From Desulfobaculum sp044987625 (lineage in GTDB: Bacteria > Desulfobacterota > Desulfovibrionia > Desulfovibrionales > Desulfovibrionaceae), in contig NZ_JBJDSB010000009.1 of the NCBI RefSeq assembly GCF_044987625.1, positions 1-14,162 of the forward strand: a DNA stretch of 14,162 nucleotides. The letters are read 5' to 3'. The translations under genes and the position numbers were made by a program. The notes beneath the pieces were generated by a model. That model saw nothing but the letters and a program-made list of their open reading frames with translations. It ran no database searches and was not told the origin of the DNA. Below are positions 1 to 7,285 of the stretch, one piece after another; the stretch's first letter is position 1; each line of letters starts with the position of its first letter.

Positions 1-888
1 GTAAGCAGGGCTAACAAGACCGTTATAACGAGAATACTCTAATCCGCCTTGAAATGATCTTAAGCTGATTATGAAATCGCCCTGTTCAACAAGCTTGTAT
101 GTGTGGATATTATCTTGTGACATGTTGATTTTTCTTTCCAGATCGTTTCTGGGCACAACCCCCTGATCCTGAGTGACGGAAAGAACAGGCACATTGTTGA
201 TTCCCTTTTTCGAAAAATTTTTAAAGATTTGATCTGCCCTGTAATATTGACAGTTATCCTTGTCGGTCCTTAACCCTGTCAGCAGTTGCTGCATGAGCGC
301 CTTTTTCTGCTGCTTGCTGTTTTCTATCAGCTTGTCCACGGTCTCTATCGCCTTGTCCCACGTGGACAGGATGCGGGCGATTTTCTTTTGTTCGGGGAGA
401 GGGGGGAGAAGGATTGGAAGCTTCCTTTGTGCAGTGATTCCAATGTAATTTCGAGTTGACTGAAAAGCCCATGCTTTAAGTGTGTGTTGAAAGTAAGCAC
501 TTCTGAACGATTGAGCCAAAAAAACATTGTCAATTAATATGGAATTGAGCCTGTAGTAAGTAACTTGAGGAGTGAGCATTATATAATTTTCACAATCAGG
601 GACAATAGCTGTATTCCCAATTGTTCCTTTATGCGATATGAGCACATCTCCAGGCTTAGCGAAGCCAATTCTGAGTGAGTCTGCTTTGTCTTTCTCAAGA
701 AAAGCACAGTTTTTTAGATCAACAACGCCTCCACCAATATCCTTTGCCATTATGAATGGAATTCCAGTTGGAACAAAATCTTCTGTTTTAGGATGACTAT
801 TGCCATGATTACCATCCTGAATTTGAATGATGGCCCCCATTTTCTTGAGGTTCCCTATCGTGGTCCATTTCCATCCCTCAGGCACCAT
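1..888 (-). CDS. hsdS: Type I restriction enzyme specificity subunit HsdS (C-terminus off the left edge)
   Basis: HsdS reads the target sequence for a type I restriction-modification complex (HsdM2S for methylation, with HsdR for cleavage). The frame is open for 296 codons from an ATG at 888 to base 1, so the C-terminal part is missing from the window. The first target recognition domain spans about residues 1-160 and opens with the usual PEGW motif; it contains GDVLISHKGTIGN near residue 80. The central conserved spacer, about 161-205, has the typical PLPEQKKIARILSTWDKAIE motif followed by a helix ending KALMQQLLTG. The second recognition domain starts near residue 210 and includes GDFIISLRSFQGGLEYS near 270. 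An AAGGGG purine stretch precedes the start. The gene lies 49 bp after the RhuM-family gene on the same strand. The family is clear; the DNA target cannot be told from sequence. Confidence 0.93.
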   Translation of the reverse strand, partial: MVPEGWKWTTIGNLKKMGAIIQIQDGNHGNSHPKTEDFVPTGIPFIMAKDIGGGVVDLKNCAFLEKDKADSLRIGFAKPGDVLISHKGTIGNTAIVPDCENYIMLTPQVTYYRLNSILIDNVFLAQSFRSAYFQHTLKAWAFQSTRNYIGITAQRKLPILLPPLPEQKKIARILSTWDKAIETVDKLIENSKQQKKALMQQLLTGLRTDKDNCQYYRADQIFKNFSKKGINNVPVLSVTQDQGVVPRNDLERKINMSQDNIHTYKLVEQGDFIISLRSFQGGLEYSRYNGLVSPAY

Positions 889-937
889 AACCCCACCCCT
901 TCACGATATATTTCATCATCGTTGTATATCCTGTCCG

Positions 938-1957
938 CTACTTTCCGGCGCGTTTCAGCGCCTTCACCTGTCGGTCAAAATCCGACTCGATGTGTTGCGC
1001 GCGATTGAATTTTTCGTATTCGGCATACGCCTTGGCTTCGGCCTGCTTGCGCGAGATGGAGCCGTAGCCTTCGAGAACTCGGTATTCGTTGAATTCCAGA
1101 AAACGGTTCACGCTGTCGGCAAATGACGCCATGGTGAAGCTCGTACGGTTTTCAAGTATGTTTTCAATATAGTCGAAGAAGCCGGAGACAGTGCGCTCCA
1201 GCCGTTTGATTTCCTCTTCGCTCAGGTAGTTCTTGCCAATCATGACATCGGATTTCAGCACGCGGTCGTTCGGGGCATTCTTGTAGGTAGTCAGCCCCAT
1301 CTGCGGCTTGGTCGCGTCTGCTCGGTCATGAATGATTTCCGAAGCGGTTTGTCCGGTGATGGCAAAATGGAATTTGTCCTGCACGTGGGCGTAGAACTTG
1401 CGCGTGGTTTCGGACTGCGGATCGTAGTCGATACTGCACTCCGCGAAGATGTCCGTAATCTGCTGATAGATGCGGCGCTCGCTGGCTCTGATGGAGCGGA
1501 CGCGCTCCAGCAGTTCGCGGAAGAAGTCCTTGCCGAAGTGCTGCCCGTTTTTCAGGCGTTCGTCATCCAGCACAAAGCCCTTGATGATGAACTCTCTCAG
1601 CCGCTGCGTCGCCCAGATGCGAAATTGCGTGGCGCGGGAAGAGTTCACGCGATAGCCCACGGAGATAATGGCATCGAGGTTGAAGTGCTTTACCTGATAG
1701 GTTTTCCCGTCAGCGGCAGTTATTTCCAAAATGGAAACAACTGAATCCTCAACAAGTTCGCCGCTCTCGAAGATGTTGCTCAGATGCTTGGAGATGGCGG
1801 GAACGCCAACACCGAACAGCTCGGCGATCTTCTTTTGCGGCAGCCAGATGGTCTCGCCGTGAAAGAGGCACTCCACCTTCACCTTGCCACTGGGCGCGGT
1901 GTAGAGCAGCAATTCCGATTCCCGGACCGAAGGCGGCAGGCTTTGCTCGTTGCTCAT
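938..1957 (-). CDS. RhuM-family protein
   Basis: This 339-residue protein resembles the Virulence_RhuM family (COG3943, PF13310), named after a Salmonella pathogenicity-island gene. The biochemical role of the family is not established, but members often sit inside type I R-M loci, as here between hsdM and hsdS. Residues about 39-68 (LPQKKIAELFGVG, then SKHLSNIFESGEL) look like a helix-turn-helix. The family core follows with NLDAIISVGYRVNSSRATQF at about 93-112 and IWATQRLREFIIKGFVLDD at about 114-132. The C-terminal part is helical and charged and ends near QVKALKRAGK. There is no signal peptide or membrane segment, so it should be cytosolic. The ATG at 1957 has a GAGAGG site 7 nt upstream. 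It is probably co-transcribed with the R-M genes. A regulatory or defence-accessory role is inference from context only. Confidence 0.88.
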   Translation of the reverse strand: MSNEQSLPPSVRESELLLYTAPSGKVKVECLFHGETIWLPQKKIAELFGVGVPAISKHLSNIFESGELVEDSVVSILEITAADGKTYQVKHFNLDAIISVGYRVNSSRATQFRIWATQRLREFIIKGFVLDDERLKNGQHFGKDFFRELLERVRSIRASERRIYQQITDIFAECSIDYDPQSETTRKFYAHVQDKFHFAITGQTASEIIHDRADATKPQMGLTTYKNAPNDRVLKSDVMIGKNYLSEEEIKRLERTVSGFFDYIENILENRTSFTMASFADSVNRFLEFNEYRVLEGYGSISRKQAEAKAYAEYEKFNRAQHIESDFDRQVKALKRAGK

Positions 1958-2017
1958 GGTCTGGCCTCTCTGTTCCGGCGTGTGTTTACATTCCGTGTAC
2001 TCATAGGAAATAAAACG

Positions 2018-2221
2018 TTAGCAGTGGTAACGGCCTTTGATGTAGCTGTTGTAAAAACTTCCCTTCGATGAAGCAGTAAGGAAGCTTTGGTAAACGGAAA
2101 GAGGGACGCCGCAAAAGGTGTACGCTTTTGGGGAAGAAGTGAAGACGATTTCAAGCTGCATCGTGCCTTCATCGTAGCCGATGCTGTTGATTGCCCGTGA
2201 TGAAACCAAATGGCGGGTCAT
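2018..2221 (-). CDS. Small KTSC-domain protein
   Basis: This 67-residue protein is essentially one KTSC domain (PF13619). It shows the family pattern: VSSRAINSIGYDEGT at about residues 6-20, a strand pair LEIVFTSSPKAYTFCGVP at about 23-40, then VYQSFLTASSKGSFYNSYIK at about 42-61. KTSC domains are small and found alone or fused to other domains, and I know of no established activity for them. The start is secure: an AAGGAGG site lies 7 nt before the ATG, the best ribosome binding site in this operon. The gene sits 50 bp after hsdM and 60 bp before the RhuM-family gene, all on the same strand. Its presence inside the R-M operon suggests an accessory or nucleic-acid-binding role, but that is inference. 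Confidence 0.8.
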   Translation of the reverse strand: MTRHLVSSRAINSIGYDEGTMQLEIVFTSSPKAYTFCGVPLSVYQSFLTASSKGSFYNSYIKGRYHC

Positions 2222-2271
2222 GTCACTTCCTCCTTGTTGTGCGATGCGGTCTGGCGCCCTCTATTTTCCAG

Positions 2272-3786
2272 CTACGGCAGTTCGTAGCCCAGCTCCTTCA
2301 GGTAGCCTTCCATCTCCACTTCGAGCTTGGCGAGGTCTGCCTTCAGTTCCTTGCGCTCTTTCAGAACGGCCTCAAGGTCGATTTCCTCTTCTTCCTCAAA
2401 GGTGTCCACGTAGCGGGGGATGTTCAGGTTGAAATCGTTTTCGCGGATTTCCTCAAGGCTGGCGAGGTAGGCATACTTGTCCACGCTTTCGCGTGCCTTG
2501 GCGGTATCCAGAACCTTCTTGATGTCTTCATCACGAAGGAAGTTCTGGTTCTTGCCGTCCTGATACTCGCGCGAGGCGTCGATGAAGAGAACGTTGTTGT
2601 CCTTCTTGTTCTTGCGGAACACGAGGATGGCGGCGGGGATGCCCGTACCGTAGAAGAGCTTTTCCGGCAGGCCGATGACCATATCGAGCAGGTTTTCCTC
2701 GATGAGCTGCTTGCGGATTTTGCCCTCGGCGGATGCGCGGAACAGAACGCCATGCGGAACAACAACGCCCATGCGTCCAGTTCCCGGCTTCAGGGTCTCA
2801 ATCATGTGCAGGATGAACGCATAGTCGCCCTTGGTCTTGGGCGGAATGCCGCGACGAAAACGTCCGAAGGGGTCGCTGTCAGCGGCTTCCTGTCCCCACT
2901 TGGCAAGGGAGAAAGGCGGATTGGCCACCACTATGTCAAAGTGCTTGAGCTGGTCGTCACCGTCCAACAATTGCGGATTGCGCAAGGTGTCGCCCCATTC
3001 GATGCGGTGGTTGTCCTCGTCGTGCAGGAACATGTTCATCTTGGCGAGCGCCCATGTGGAGCCGATGGCTTCCTGTCCGTACAGGGCATATTTCCGGTTG
3101 CCGAAGCGGTCCTTGATGAGCTTGGCGCATTTCATCAAAAGGGATGCAGAGCCGCACGCGGGATCGCAGATTTCATCGCCCTCCTGCGGGGCAACAAGCT
3201 CCGCGATGAGCTGGGAGACCTCGGGCGGGGTGTAGAATTCGCCAGCTTTCTTGCCGGAAGAAGCCGCAAAGTGCTTGATGAGGAATTCGTAGGCGTTGCC
3301 AATGATGTCCAGATTGCCGATGCGCGAGGGACGCAGGTTCAGCTCCGGCTTGTTAAAATCCTCCAGCATGTGGCGCAGGATGTCGTTCTTCTGCTTGTCA
3401 TCACCGAGCTTGGTGGAGTTGAAGCTGATGTCCTGAAAGACGTCGTTCAGCTTGCCCATGTTGGCTTCTTCAATGGCGTGCAGAGCCTTGTCGATACGCT
3501 CGCCGTTGCCTGCCTCGAAGCGGCGGTCATACAGGGCATAGAAGCTGGCATTCTTTGGGAGCACAAAGCGTTCGTTCTTCATCATTTCTTCGATGAGTTC
3601 GGGCGCGTCGCCGTATTCGGCCTTGTAGGCGTCGTAATTATCCTGCCATACGTCGCTGATGTATTTCAGGAAGAGCATGGTCAGCACGTAATCCTTATAG
3701 GCACTGGCATCGACCACGCCCCGGAACGTATCGCAGGCGTTCCATACGGCGTCGTTGACTTCTTTTTGACTTATGCGGGGGGTCAT
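2272..3786 (-). CDS. hsdM: Type I restriction-modification N6-adenine methyltransferase subunit HsdM
   Basis: HsdM is the S-adenosylmethionine-dependent adenine methyltransferase of the type I complex; it marks host DNA at sites chosen by HsdS. The 504-residue length is normal for the family. An N-terminal helical HsdM domain spans about residues 8-150. The methyltransferase core follows: GEFYTPPEVSQLIAELV at about 182-198, SAM-binding motif I DPACGSASLL at 208-217, and the catalytic adenine-methylation motif NPPF at 289-292. The acidic C-terminal tail (TFEEEEEIDLEAVLKERKEL, about 462-481) is a predicted coiled coil, as usual for contact with HsdS. The ATG at 3786 has a GAGGTAA site 4-10 nt upstream. 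The enzyme appears intact. A repeat-like insertion lies just upstream, between this gene and the half-size HsdS-like gene, and may affect its expression. Confidence 0.95.
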   Translation of the reverse strand: MTPRISQKEVNDAVWNACDTFRGVVDASAYKDYVLTMLFLKYISDVWQDNYDAYKAEYGDAPELIEEMMKNERFVLPKNASFYALYDRRFEAGNGERIDKALHAIEEANMGKLNDVFQDISFNSTKLGDDKQKNDILRHMLEDFNKPELNLRPSRIGNLDIIGNAYEFLIKHFAASSGKKAGEFYTPPEVSQLIAELVAPQEGDEICDPACGSASLLMKCAKLIKDRFGNRKYALYGQEAIGSTWALAKMNMFLHDEDNHRIEWGDTLRNPQLLDGDDQLKHFDIVVANPPFSLAKWGQEAADSDPFGRFRRGIPPKTKGDYAFILHMIETLKPGTGRMGVVVPHGVLFRASAEGKIRKQLIEENLLDMVIGLPEKLFYGTGIPAAILVFRKNKKDNNVLFIDASREYQDGKNQNFLRDEDIKKVLDTAKARESVDKYAYLASLEEIRENDFNLNIPRYVDTFEEEEEIDLEAVLKERKELKADLAKLEVEMEGYLKELGYELP

Positions 3787-3797
3787 GTTGTTACCTC

Positions 3798-3953
3798 ATT
3801 AAAGGGTCGTCCCAAAACGGCAATCTGCTGCGTTGCTTCAAAAGAATCAAATCCTCGCGTATCGCCTATACGCGTCGGCCTTGATTCTTTTTGCGCCTTG
3901 CATCTCACCATTTTTGAACATCCTTTATTGGTTTTGAATAGCTTATTAAAGGG
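3798..3953. repeat. MITE/REP-like insertion with 9-bp flanking direct repeats
   Basis: A 138-bp unit (3807-3944) is bounded by two identical copies of ATTAAAGGG, at 3798-3806 and 3945-3953. Its centre is a long hairpin (3840-3891). On the minus strand the right copy lies one base after the stop codon of the half-size HsdS-like gene, and the left copy abuts the hsdM ribosome binding site. Removing the unit plus one repeat copy would leave a 21-bp gap between the two genes, a normal operon spacing with an intact binding site. This is what an insertion with a 9-bp target duplication would look like. No transposase is encoded and the outer ends show only a weak inverted match. It could instead be a fixed REP-type repeat whose ends happen to match. 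I recall similar short repeats between genes in Desulfovibrio-type genomes, unverified here. Confidence 0.6.
3840..3891. terminator. Long hairpin inside the intergenic repeat, possible terminator or attenuator
   Basis: The outer arms AAAAGAATCAA (3840-3850) and TTGATTCTTTT (3881-3891) pair perfectly over 11 bp. The inner arms CGCGTAT (3856-3862) and ATACGCG (3868-3874) pair over 7 bp around a 5-nt loop. Between them is a short imperfect stretch with one bulge. The A-rich and T-rich outer arms resemble a bidirectional intrinsic terminator. On the minus strand it would lie between the half-size HsdS-like gene and hsdM. Whether it stops or only slows transcription cannot be judged from the sequence. 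Confidence 0.4.
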
Positions 3954-3954
3954 C

Positions 3955-4524
3955 TTACCGGTTAAGTATCGTTGATGCCACGGCGCGAAGCTCCTGCTCG
4001 CGGTTGGCAATGAGTTTCCTGTAGGTCTCGGCTTCCTGCCGCGCTGCGGCGGCAAGGCGGACAACGGCTTGCTGTGTGCTTGGGGACGGGATAACAAGGG
4101 GCAGGTCCGCCAGCACAGCCTTGCGGATGCTTCGCTGTACGGAACCTTCTGCCGACGCCTCGAAGTAGCGCTGTGCGGGAAGCTGATTCATCTGCCACGC
4201 CACAAACGCAGGCGGGACGTCAGCACCGGGCGCGACTCTCAGAAGCAGAAAATGGGGAGAGATGACGGCGGGGAATGGGACGGAATCGAGGAACACGGCA
4301 ATGTTTCTGCTGCCACGGACCAGAAACAGAATGTCCTGCGGCTGGAGCCAGTTCGGTTCACGCCGTCCGGAAAGCTCCGTTCGGACCAGCGAATGCCACG
4401 CAACGGCTCCGTCGTCCTCAATGTCCTTCATCTGGACAGCTCTGGCCGTGCCGTCGGAAACTTCCTCAATGCTTCCCCGAAAGGGGTGGGCGGGGAGTAT
4501 GCTGACGACATCGGACAGCTTCAT
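3955..4524 (-). CDS. Half-size HsdS-like specificity protein (single recognition domain)
   Basis: This predicted 189-residue protein resembles one half of an HsdS. It begins KLSDVVSILPAHPFRG, has a LQPQDILFLVRGSRN segment like the 'pGDil..rG' strand of target recognition domains, and then QRSIRKAVLADLPLVIPSPS followed by a helical tail (about residues 132-189), as in the spacer after a recognition domain. Only one such unit is present. I chose the ATG at 4524 because GGAG lies 8 nt upstream of it; an ATG 7 codons earlier (4545) has no such site. It is the first gene of the R-M operon and its stop adjoins the intergenic repeat. A half-S could dimerise to make a palindromic specificity, swap with the full HsdS, or regulate the complex; these are inferences. 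HsdS-likeness is reasonably clear, function is not. Confidence 0.75.
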   Translation of the reverse strand: MKLSDVVSILPAHPFRGSIEEVSDGTARAVQMKDIEDDGAVAWHSLVRTELSGRREPNWLQPQDILFLVRGSRNIAVFLDSVPFPAVISPHFLLLRVAPGADVPPAFVAWQMNQLPAQRYFEASAEGSVQRSIRKAVLADLPLVIPSPSTQQAVVRLAAAARQEAETYRKLIANREQELRAVASTILNR

Positions 4525-4678
4525 TATTTTGTCTCCATTGGGCATGATGAAGACAGTATCGAATTACCTCAGAAGGTCAAGGGAAAACAAGGTTCATCAT
4601 TGCAAATGATGCAGAAAAAAAGAGAAGGAGGACAGATCAGCCAACGACAGTGAATAAATTATCAAAAAATTTCAGATT

Positions 4679-4708
4679 GTTATCTTTTGCACTTCGTTTC
4701 CAGTCCAA
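4679..4708 (-). promoter_or_regulatory. Candidate sigma70 promoter for the R-M operon
   Basis: On the minus strand a -35 candidate TTGGAC (4703-4708) is followed after 18 bp by a -10 candidate GATAAC (4679-4684). It points toward the half-size HsdS-like gene and would give a leader of about 145 bp. The match is moderate and rests on inspection only. Confidence 0.3.
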
Positions 4709-4837
4709 TCACAGGCTAACCAACAAAAGGCGACGCTCCCCCTTCCGCCGCCTAGCACTGCCAAACGATGTCGAGTGAGCAGTACAACCACTGCTGCTGC
4801 AATGTTTTTTCTACTAGGTAAAAAAGCCCTTCTCCCC

Positions 4838-4843
4838 TATACT
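4838..4843 (+). promoter_or_regulatory. Candidate -10 element for the Zorya operon
   Basis: TATACT lies 45 bp before the zorA start and is a good -10 match. No good -35 is present at the usual spacing (TAGGTA or CTAGGT lies there), so the promoter may be weak or activator-dependent, or another promoter may be used. Confidence 0.35.
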
Positions 4844-4874
4844 CTTGCCTTTTTCGAGTAAATCATTTTCCGAT

Positions 4875-4882
4875 AAGGAGAG
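4875..4882 (+). promoter_or_regulatory. Ribosome binding site of zorA
   Basis: AAGGAGAG ends 6 nt before the ATG at 4889. This strong site fixes the zorA start. Confidence 0.75.
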
Positions 4883-4888
4883 AGGGGA

Positions 4889-7273
4889 ATGTCTTCTCAG
4901 GTTTTGGATTGGGGATCCTTTTGGCCAGGCATTGGTCCTGTGCTCAGCTTTGACTTCACCACAACAGAGGGGGTTACGGCGTCGTTCATTGGATTAATCA
5001 TCGTAATTTTTCTAGGTTTTTTGATTCCTTCGGTACTGATGGGTGTCTGCTACTATCGGCGTGTTAAATTCTATTTATCCGGGCTGACTGACGTTACAGA
5101 AGACAACGTCATCAACAAACGTCAGGGCCTCATCGAAAGAGAAGAAGAAGGCATCGCCAATTCTTCAAAATGGATGCGTGTTGTTGCCGGTTCTATCTGG
5201 AAAGAATTTGACGAGACCCTCATTGAGTACGACGGAAAACTCTATAACAACATTGACGCCGAGCACTTCTTCAACGGCACAACTCTCGCCCGCCGTATCG
5301 CCAACTCCCGCCTCTTTCCAACCGGCGCAGCTATCCTTACTGGTGTTGGCGTCCTTGGCACATTCCTCGGTCTCCAGCTTGGCTTAACCGGCCTGAACCT
5401 CGACGGCGACGTTGCCAAAATTCAGGGAGAAATCCGCCTGCTCGCTCAGAGCGCTTCCGTAGCGTTTGTAACGTCCGTGTGGGGCGTTGGAAGCAGTATT
5501 GTCCTGAATTTCCTTGAAAAATGGCTCCACGGCATCATCATGAGGCATATAAACACGCTTCAAAGCCGTGTTGATGACATCTTCCCCCGCTTCCCCGTCA
5601 TGGGCGTCTTTGCTGACATTCGCTCCAACGGTCGTGAATCATGCGAAACCCTTGGCAGCCTCGCGGAACAAATCGGCAATCGTATGCAAGAGTCCATGGA
5701 CTCTTTCTCAAAAGAAATGGCTGGCTCCATTGCCGAAAATATGTCCAAAGCCGCCAGCGACATTTCCACAGCTATTGGCACGACGCTCAAAGACACGATC
5801 GAAGAATCACTTGTCCCCTCCATTGAAGAAATGGCTCAAGTGTCAAAAGAACTTGCGAACAAGCAGGCCAAAGGCTCCGAGGAAGCCATGGCAAATCTGC
5901 TTGAGCAATTCATGGCAGAAATGGGCCGCGAGGGTGAGGGCCAGCGTAACGCCATGCACACCGCGGCAGAAGAGATCCGCGACGCCATGAATGGCCTCAC
6001 AGGCTCCATGTCAGACTTCTTCATATCATTAAAAGAGCAACAGGCCGCCCTCAGCAAGGAACAAGACGAGCGATCCAAAACGCTTGAAGACTCCGTCAAA
6101 AATCTCGTCGCCCATCAGGGCGATGCGTTGGAGCAAACCAACCAAAAAATCGCAGACATGCTCCAGACATTCGCAACAGCAATGGGACAGGAGCAGTCAC
6201 GTCAGGCGGAATCGCTTTCCTCTGCGTCTGGAGACGTCCGCGAAGCGATTTCAGAGATGTCGGACGGAATGCGTACGTTCTTCGATGCGCTTGAGGGCCG
6301 TCAGGAATCCATGATGGCAGAACAAGACGAACGGACCCGCGCGCTCGAATCTGTCGTGCAAAGTCTCCTCAATCAGCAAAATGAAACGCAAAACGAGGCA
6401 AACCAACAGGTTGCCAAGATGCTCCATGACTTCCTTGAAGGAATGGGAAGTGCTCAGGAAAAACAGGCGGGGTCACTTGGCGAAGCTTCCGAAACCGTGC
6501 AGGAAGCCCTGCTCGACATGGGCGGTCAGCTGAACACATTCCTCCAGACTCTCAACAGCTCACAGACGTCCTTAACCGAAGAGCAGGACAACAGGCATCA
6601 GGTTCTCACCAAGCAAATAAACGACATCATGGAGCAGCAGTCCGTTGCGCTTGAATACGTCGACAACACTATTGAGAACCACGTCAAGGCCACGAACAGC
6701 CTGCTAGAGCAGGGAGCGGCTCTTCAGAATCATATTGACGGAAGCCGTTCGGCCATGGACTCCACCGTCGCCCGCATGAACAAGACCAGCGACGCCTTCG
6801 CTACCGCGACATCAAACCTCAAAATGCTTGGCGCGGAGATCGGCCAATCGGTCAAGCACGCCTCCGAAAGCATCGCGGAAAGCACCTCTCTCGCAAACAG
6901 TCTGTTCAGCGAAAATGCTACGGTCGCTCGCAATATCGAAAAGACGCTCGCTTCTCTCCAAGATGTCAGAACCAGCGTTGAAAACACAATACAGACACTC
7001 GACCACGCAACATCAGACACGAAGAATGGCTTTACAGAACTCGCTGCGCACTATGCCGACCTTCAGGAAACCATGGAAACCCACGTGGAAGAACTCGACA
7101 CGCAGGTTACACGTCTGCTCAAGGACTACGGTGAGTACGTTTCAAGTCAGGTCAATGACCGCATGAGTCAGTGGGACTCCCAGACCAAAAACTTCTGCTC
7201 AAGCATCAAGCAGGCCGTTGAAGCCATTGGTGAAGTGGTTGAAAATATTGAGATGCGCGCTCCTAGAGCGTAA
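4889..7273 (+). CDS. zorA: Zorya protein ZorA, MotA/TolQ-like motor stator with long cytoplasmic tail
   Basis: ZorA forms the pentameric membrane ring of the Zorya motor with a ZorB dimer; its long intracellular tail is thought to pass the signal of phage attack to the cytosolic effectors. The protein has 794 residues. Membrane helices are visible at about 31-55, 143-166 and 186-206. The MotA/TolQ/ExbB-type core includes GVGVLGTFLGL (about 152-162) and SVAFVTSVWG (about 190-199); T158 and T195/S196 are likely polar residues facing the ion path (inference). From about 215 on the protein is an almost uninterrupted charged helical coiled coil. Within it lie repeats of exactly 87 residues: 364-450, 451-537 and 538-624, with part of an earlier copy before 364. 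In-register marks are QDER at 392 and 479 and QDNR at 566. It is the first gene of the operon, with zorB 12 bp downstream. Flagellar MotA and TolQ are excluded by the tail and the neighbours. Confidence 0.96.
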   Translation: MSSQVLDWGSFWPGIGPVLSFDFTTTEGVTASFIGLIIVIFLGFLIPSVLMGVCYYRRVKFYLSGLTDVTEDNVINKRQGLIEREEEGIANSSKWMRVVAGSIWKEFDETLIEYDGKLYNNIDAEHFFNGTTLARRIANSRLFPTGAAILTGVGVLGTFLGLQLGLTGLNLDGDVAKIQGEIRLLAQSASVAFVTSVWGVGSSIVLNFLEKWLHGIIMRHINTLQSRVDDIFPRFPVMGVFADIRSNGRESCETLGSLAEQIGNRMQESMDSFSKEMAGSIAENMSKAASDISTAIGTTLKDTIEESLVPSIEEMAQVSKELANKQAKGSEEAMANLLEQFMAEMGREGEGQRNAMHTAAEEIRDAMNGLTGSMSDFFISLKEQQAALSKEQDERSKTLEDSVKNLVAHQGDALEQTNQKIADMLQTFATAMGQEQSRQAESLSSASGDVREAISEMSDGMRTFFDALEGRQESMMAEQDERTRALESVVQSLLNQQNETQNEANQQVAKMLHDFLEGMGSAQEKQAGSLGEASETVQEALLDMGGQLNTFLQTLNSSQTSLTEEQDNRHQVLTKQINDIMEQQSVALEYVDNTIENHVKATNSLLEQGAALQNHIDGSRSAMDSTVARMNKTSDAFATATSNLKMLGAEIGQSVKHASESIAESTSLANSLFSENATVARNIEKTLASLQDVRTSVENTIQTLDHATSDTKNGFTELAAHYADLQETMETHVEELDTQVTRLLKDYGEYVSSQVNDRMSQWDSQTKNFCSSIKQAVEAIGEVVENIEMRAPRA

Positions 7274-7285
7274 CGAGGCTTCTAA

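Larger units (their letters stand above)
4525..4888. promoter_or_regulatory. Divergent intergenic control region between the two defence operons
   Basis: This 364-bp stretch has no gene I can support and separates the leftward R-M operon from the rightward Zorya operon, so it must hold the promoters of at least the Zorya operon and probably both. Two small inverted repeats are visible: CATCATT (4595-4601) with AATGATG (4605-4611), and GCAGT (4779-4783) with ACTGC (4790-4794). The first lies in the putative leader of the R-M operon and could bind a regulator, but repeats this short also occur by chance. There is no obvious regulator gene of its own here; the RhuM-family protein with its helix-turn-helix-like segment is one possible candidate. 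Confidence 0.5.

Noticed and set aside
2191..3975. 594-residue plus-strand open frame
   Set aside because: It lies antisense over hsdM, whose frame has clear methyltransferase motifs; the plus-strand translation shows no motif and mirrors hsdM codons.
3783..4097. 104-residue minus-strand open frame spanning the intergenic repeat
   Set aside because: It overlaps the half-S gene in another frame and then translates the hairpin repeat; such reading through a repeat is common and no gene signals support it.
4069..4653. 194-residue plus-strand open frame
   Set aside because: It is antisense to the half-size HsdS-like gene, has low-complexity basic composition and no good ribosome binding site.
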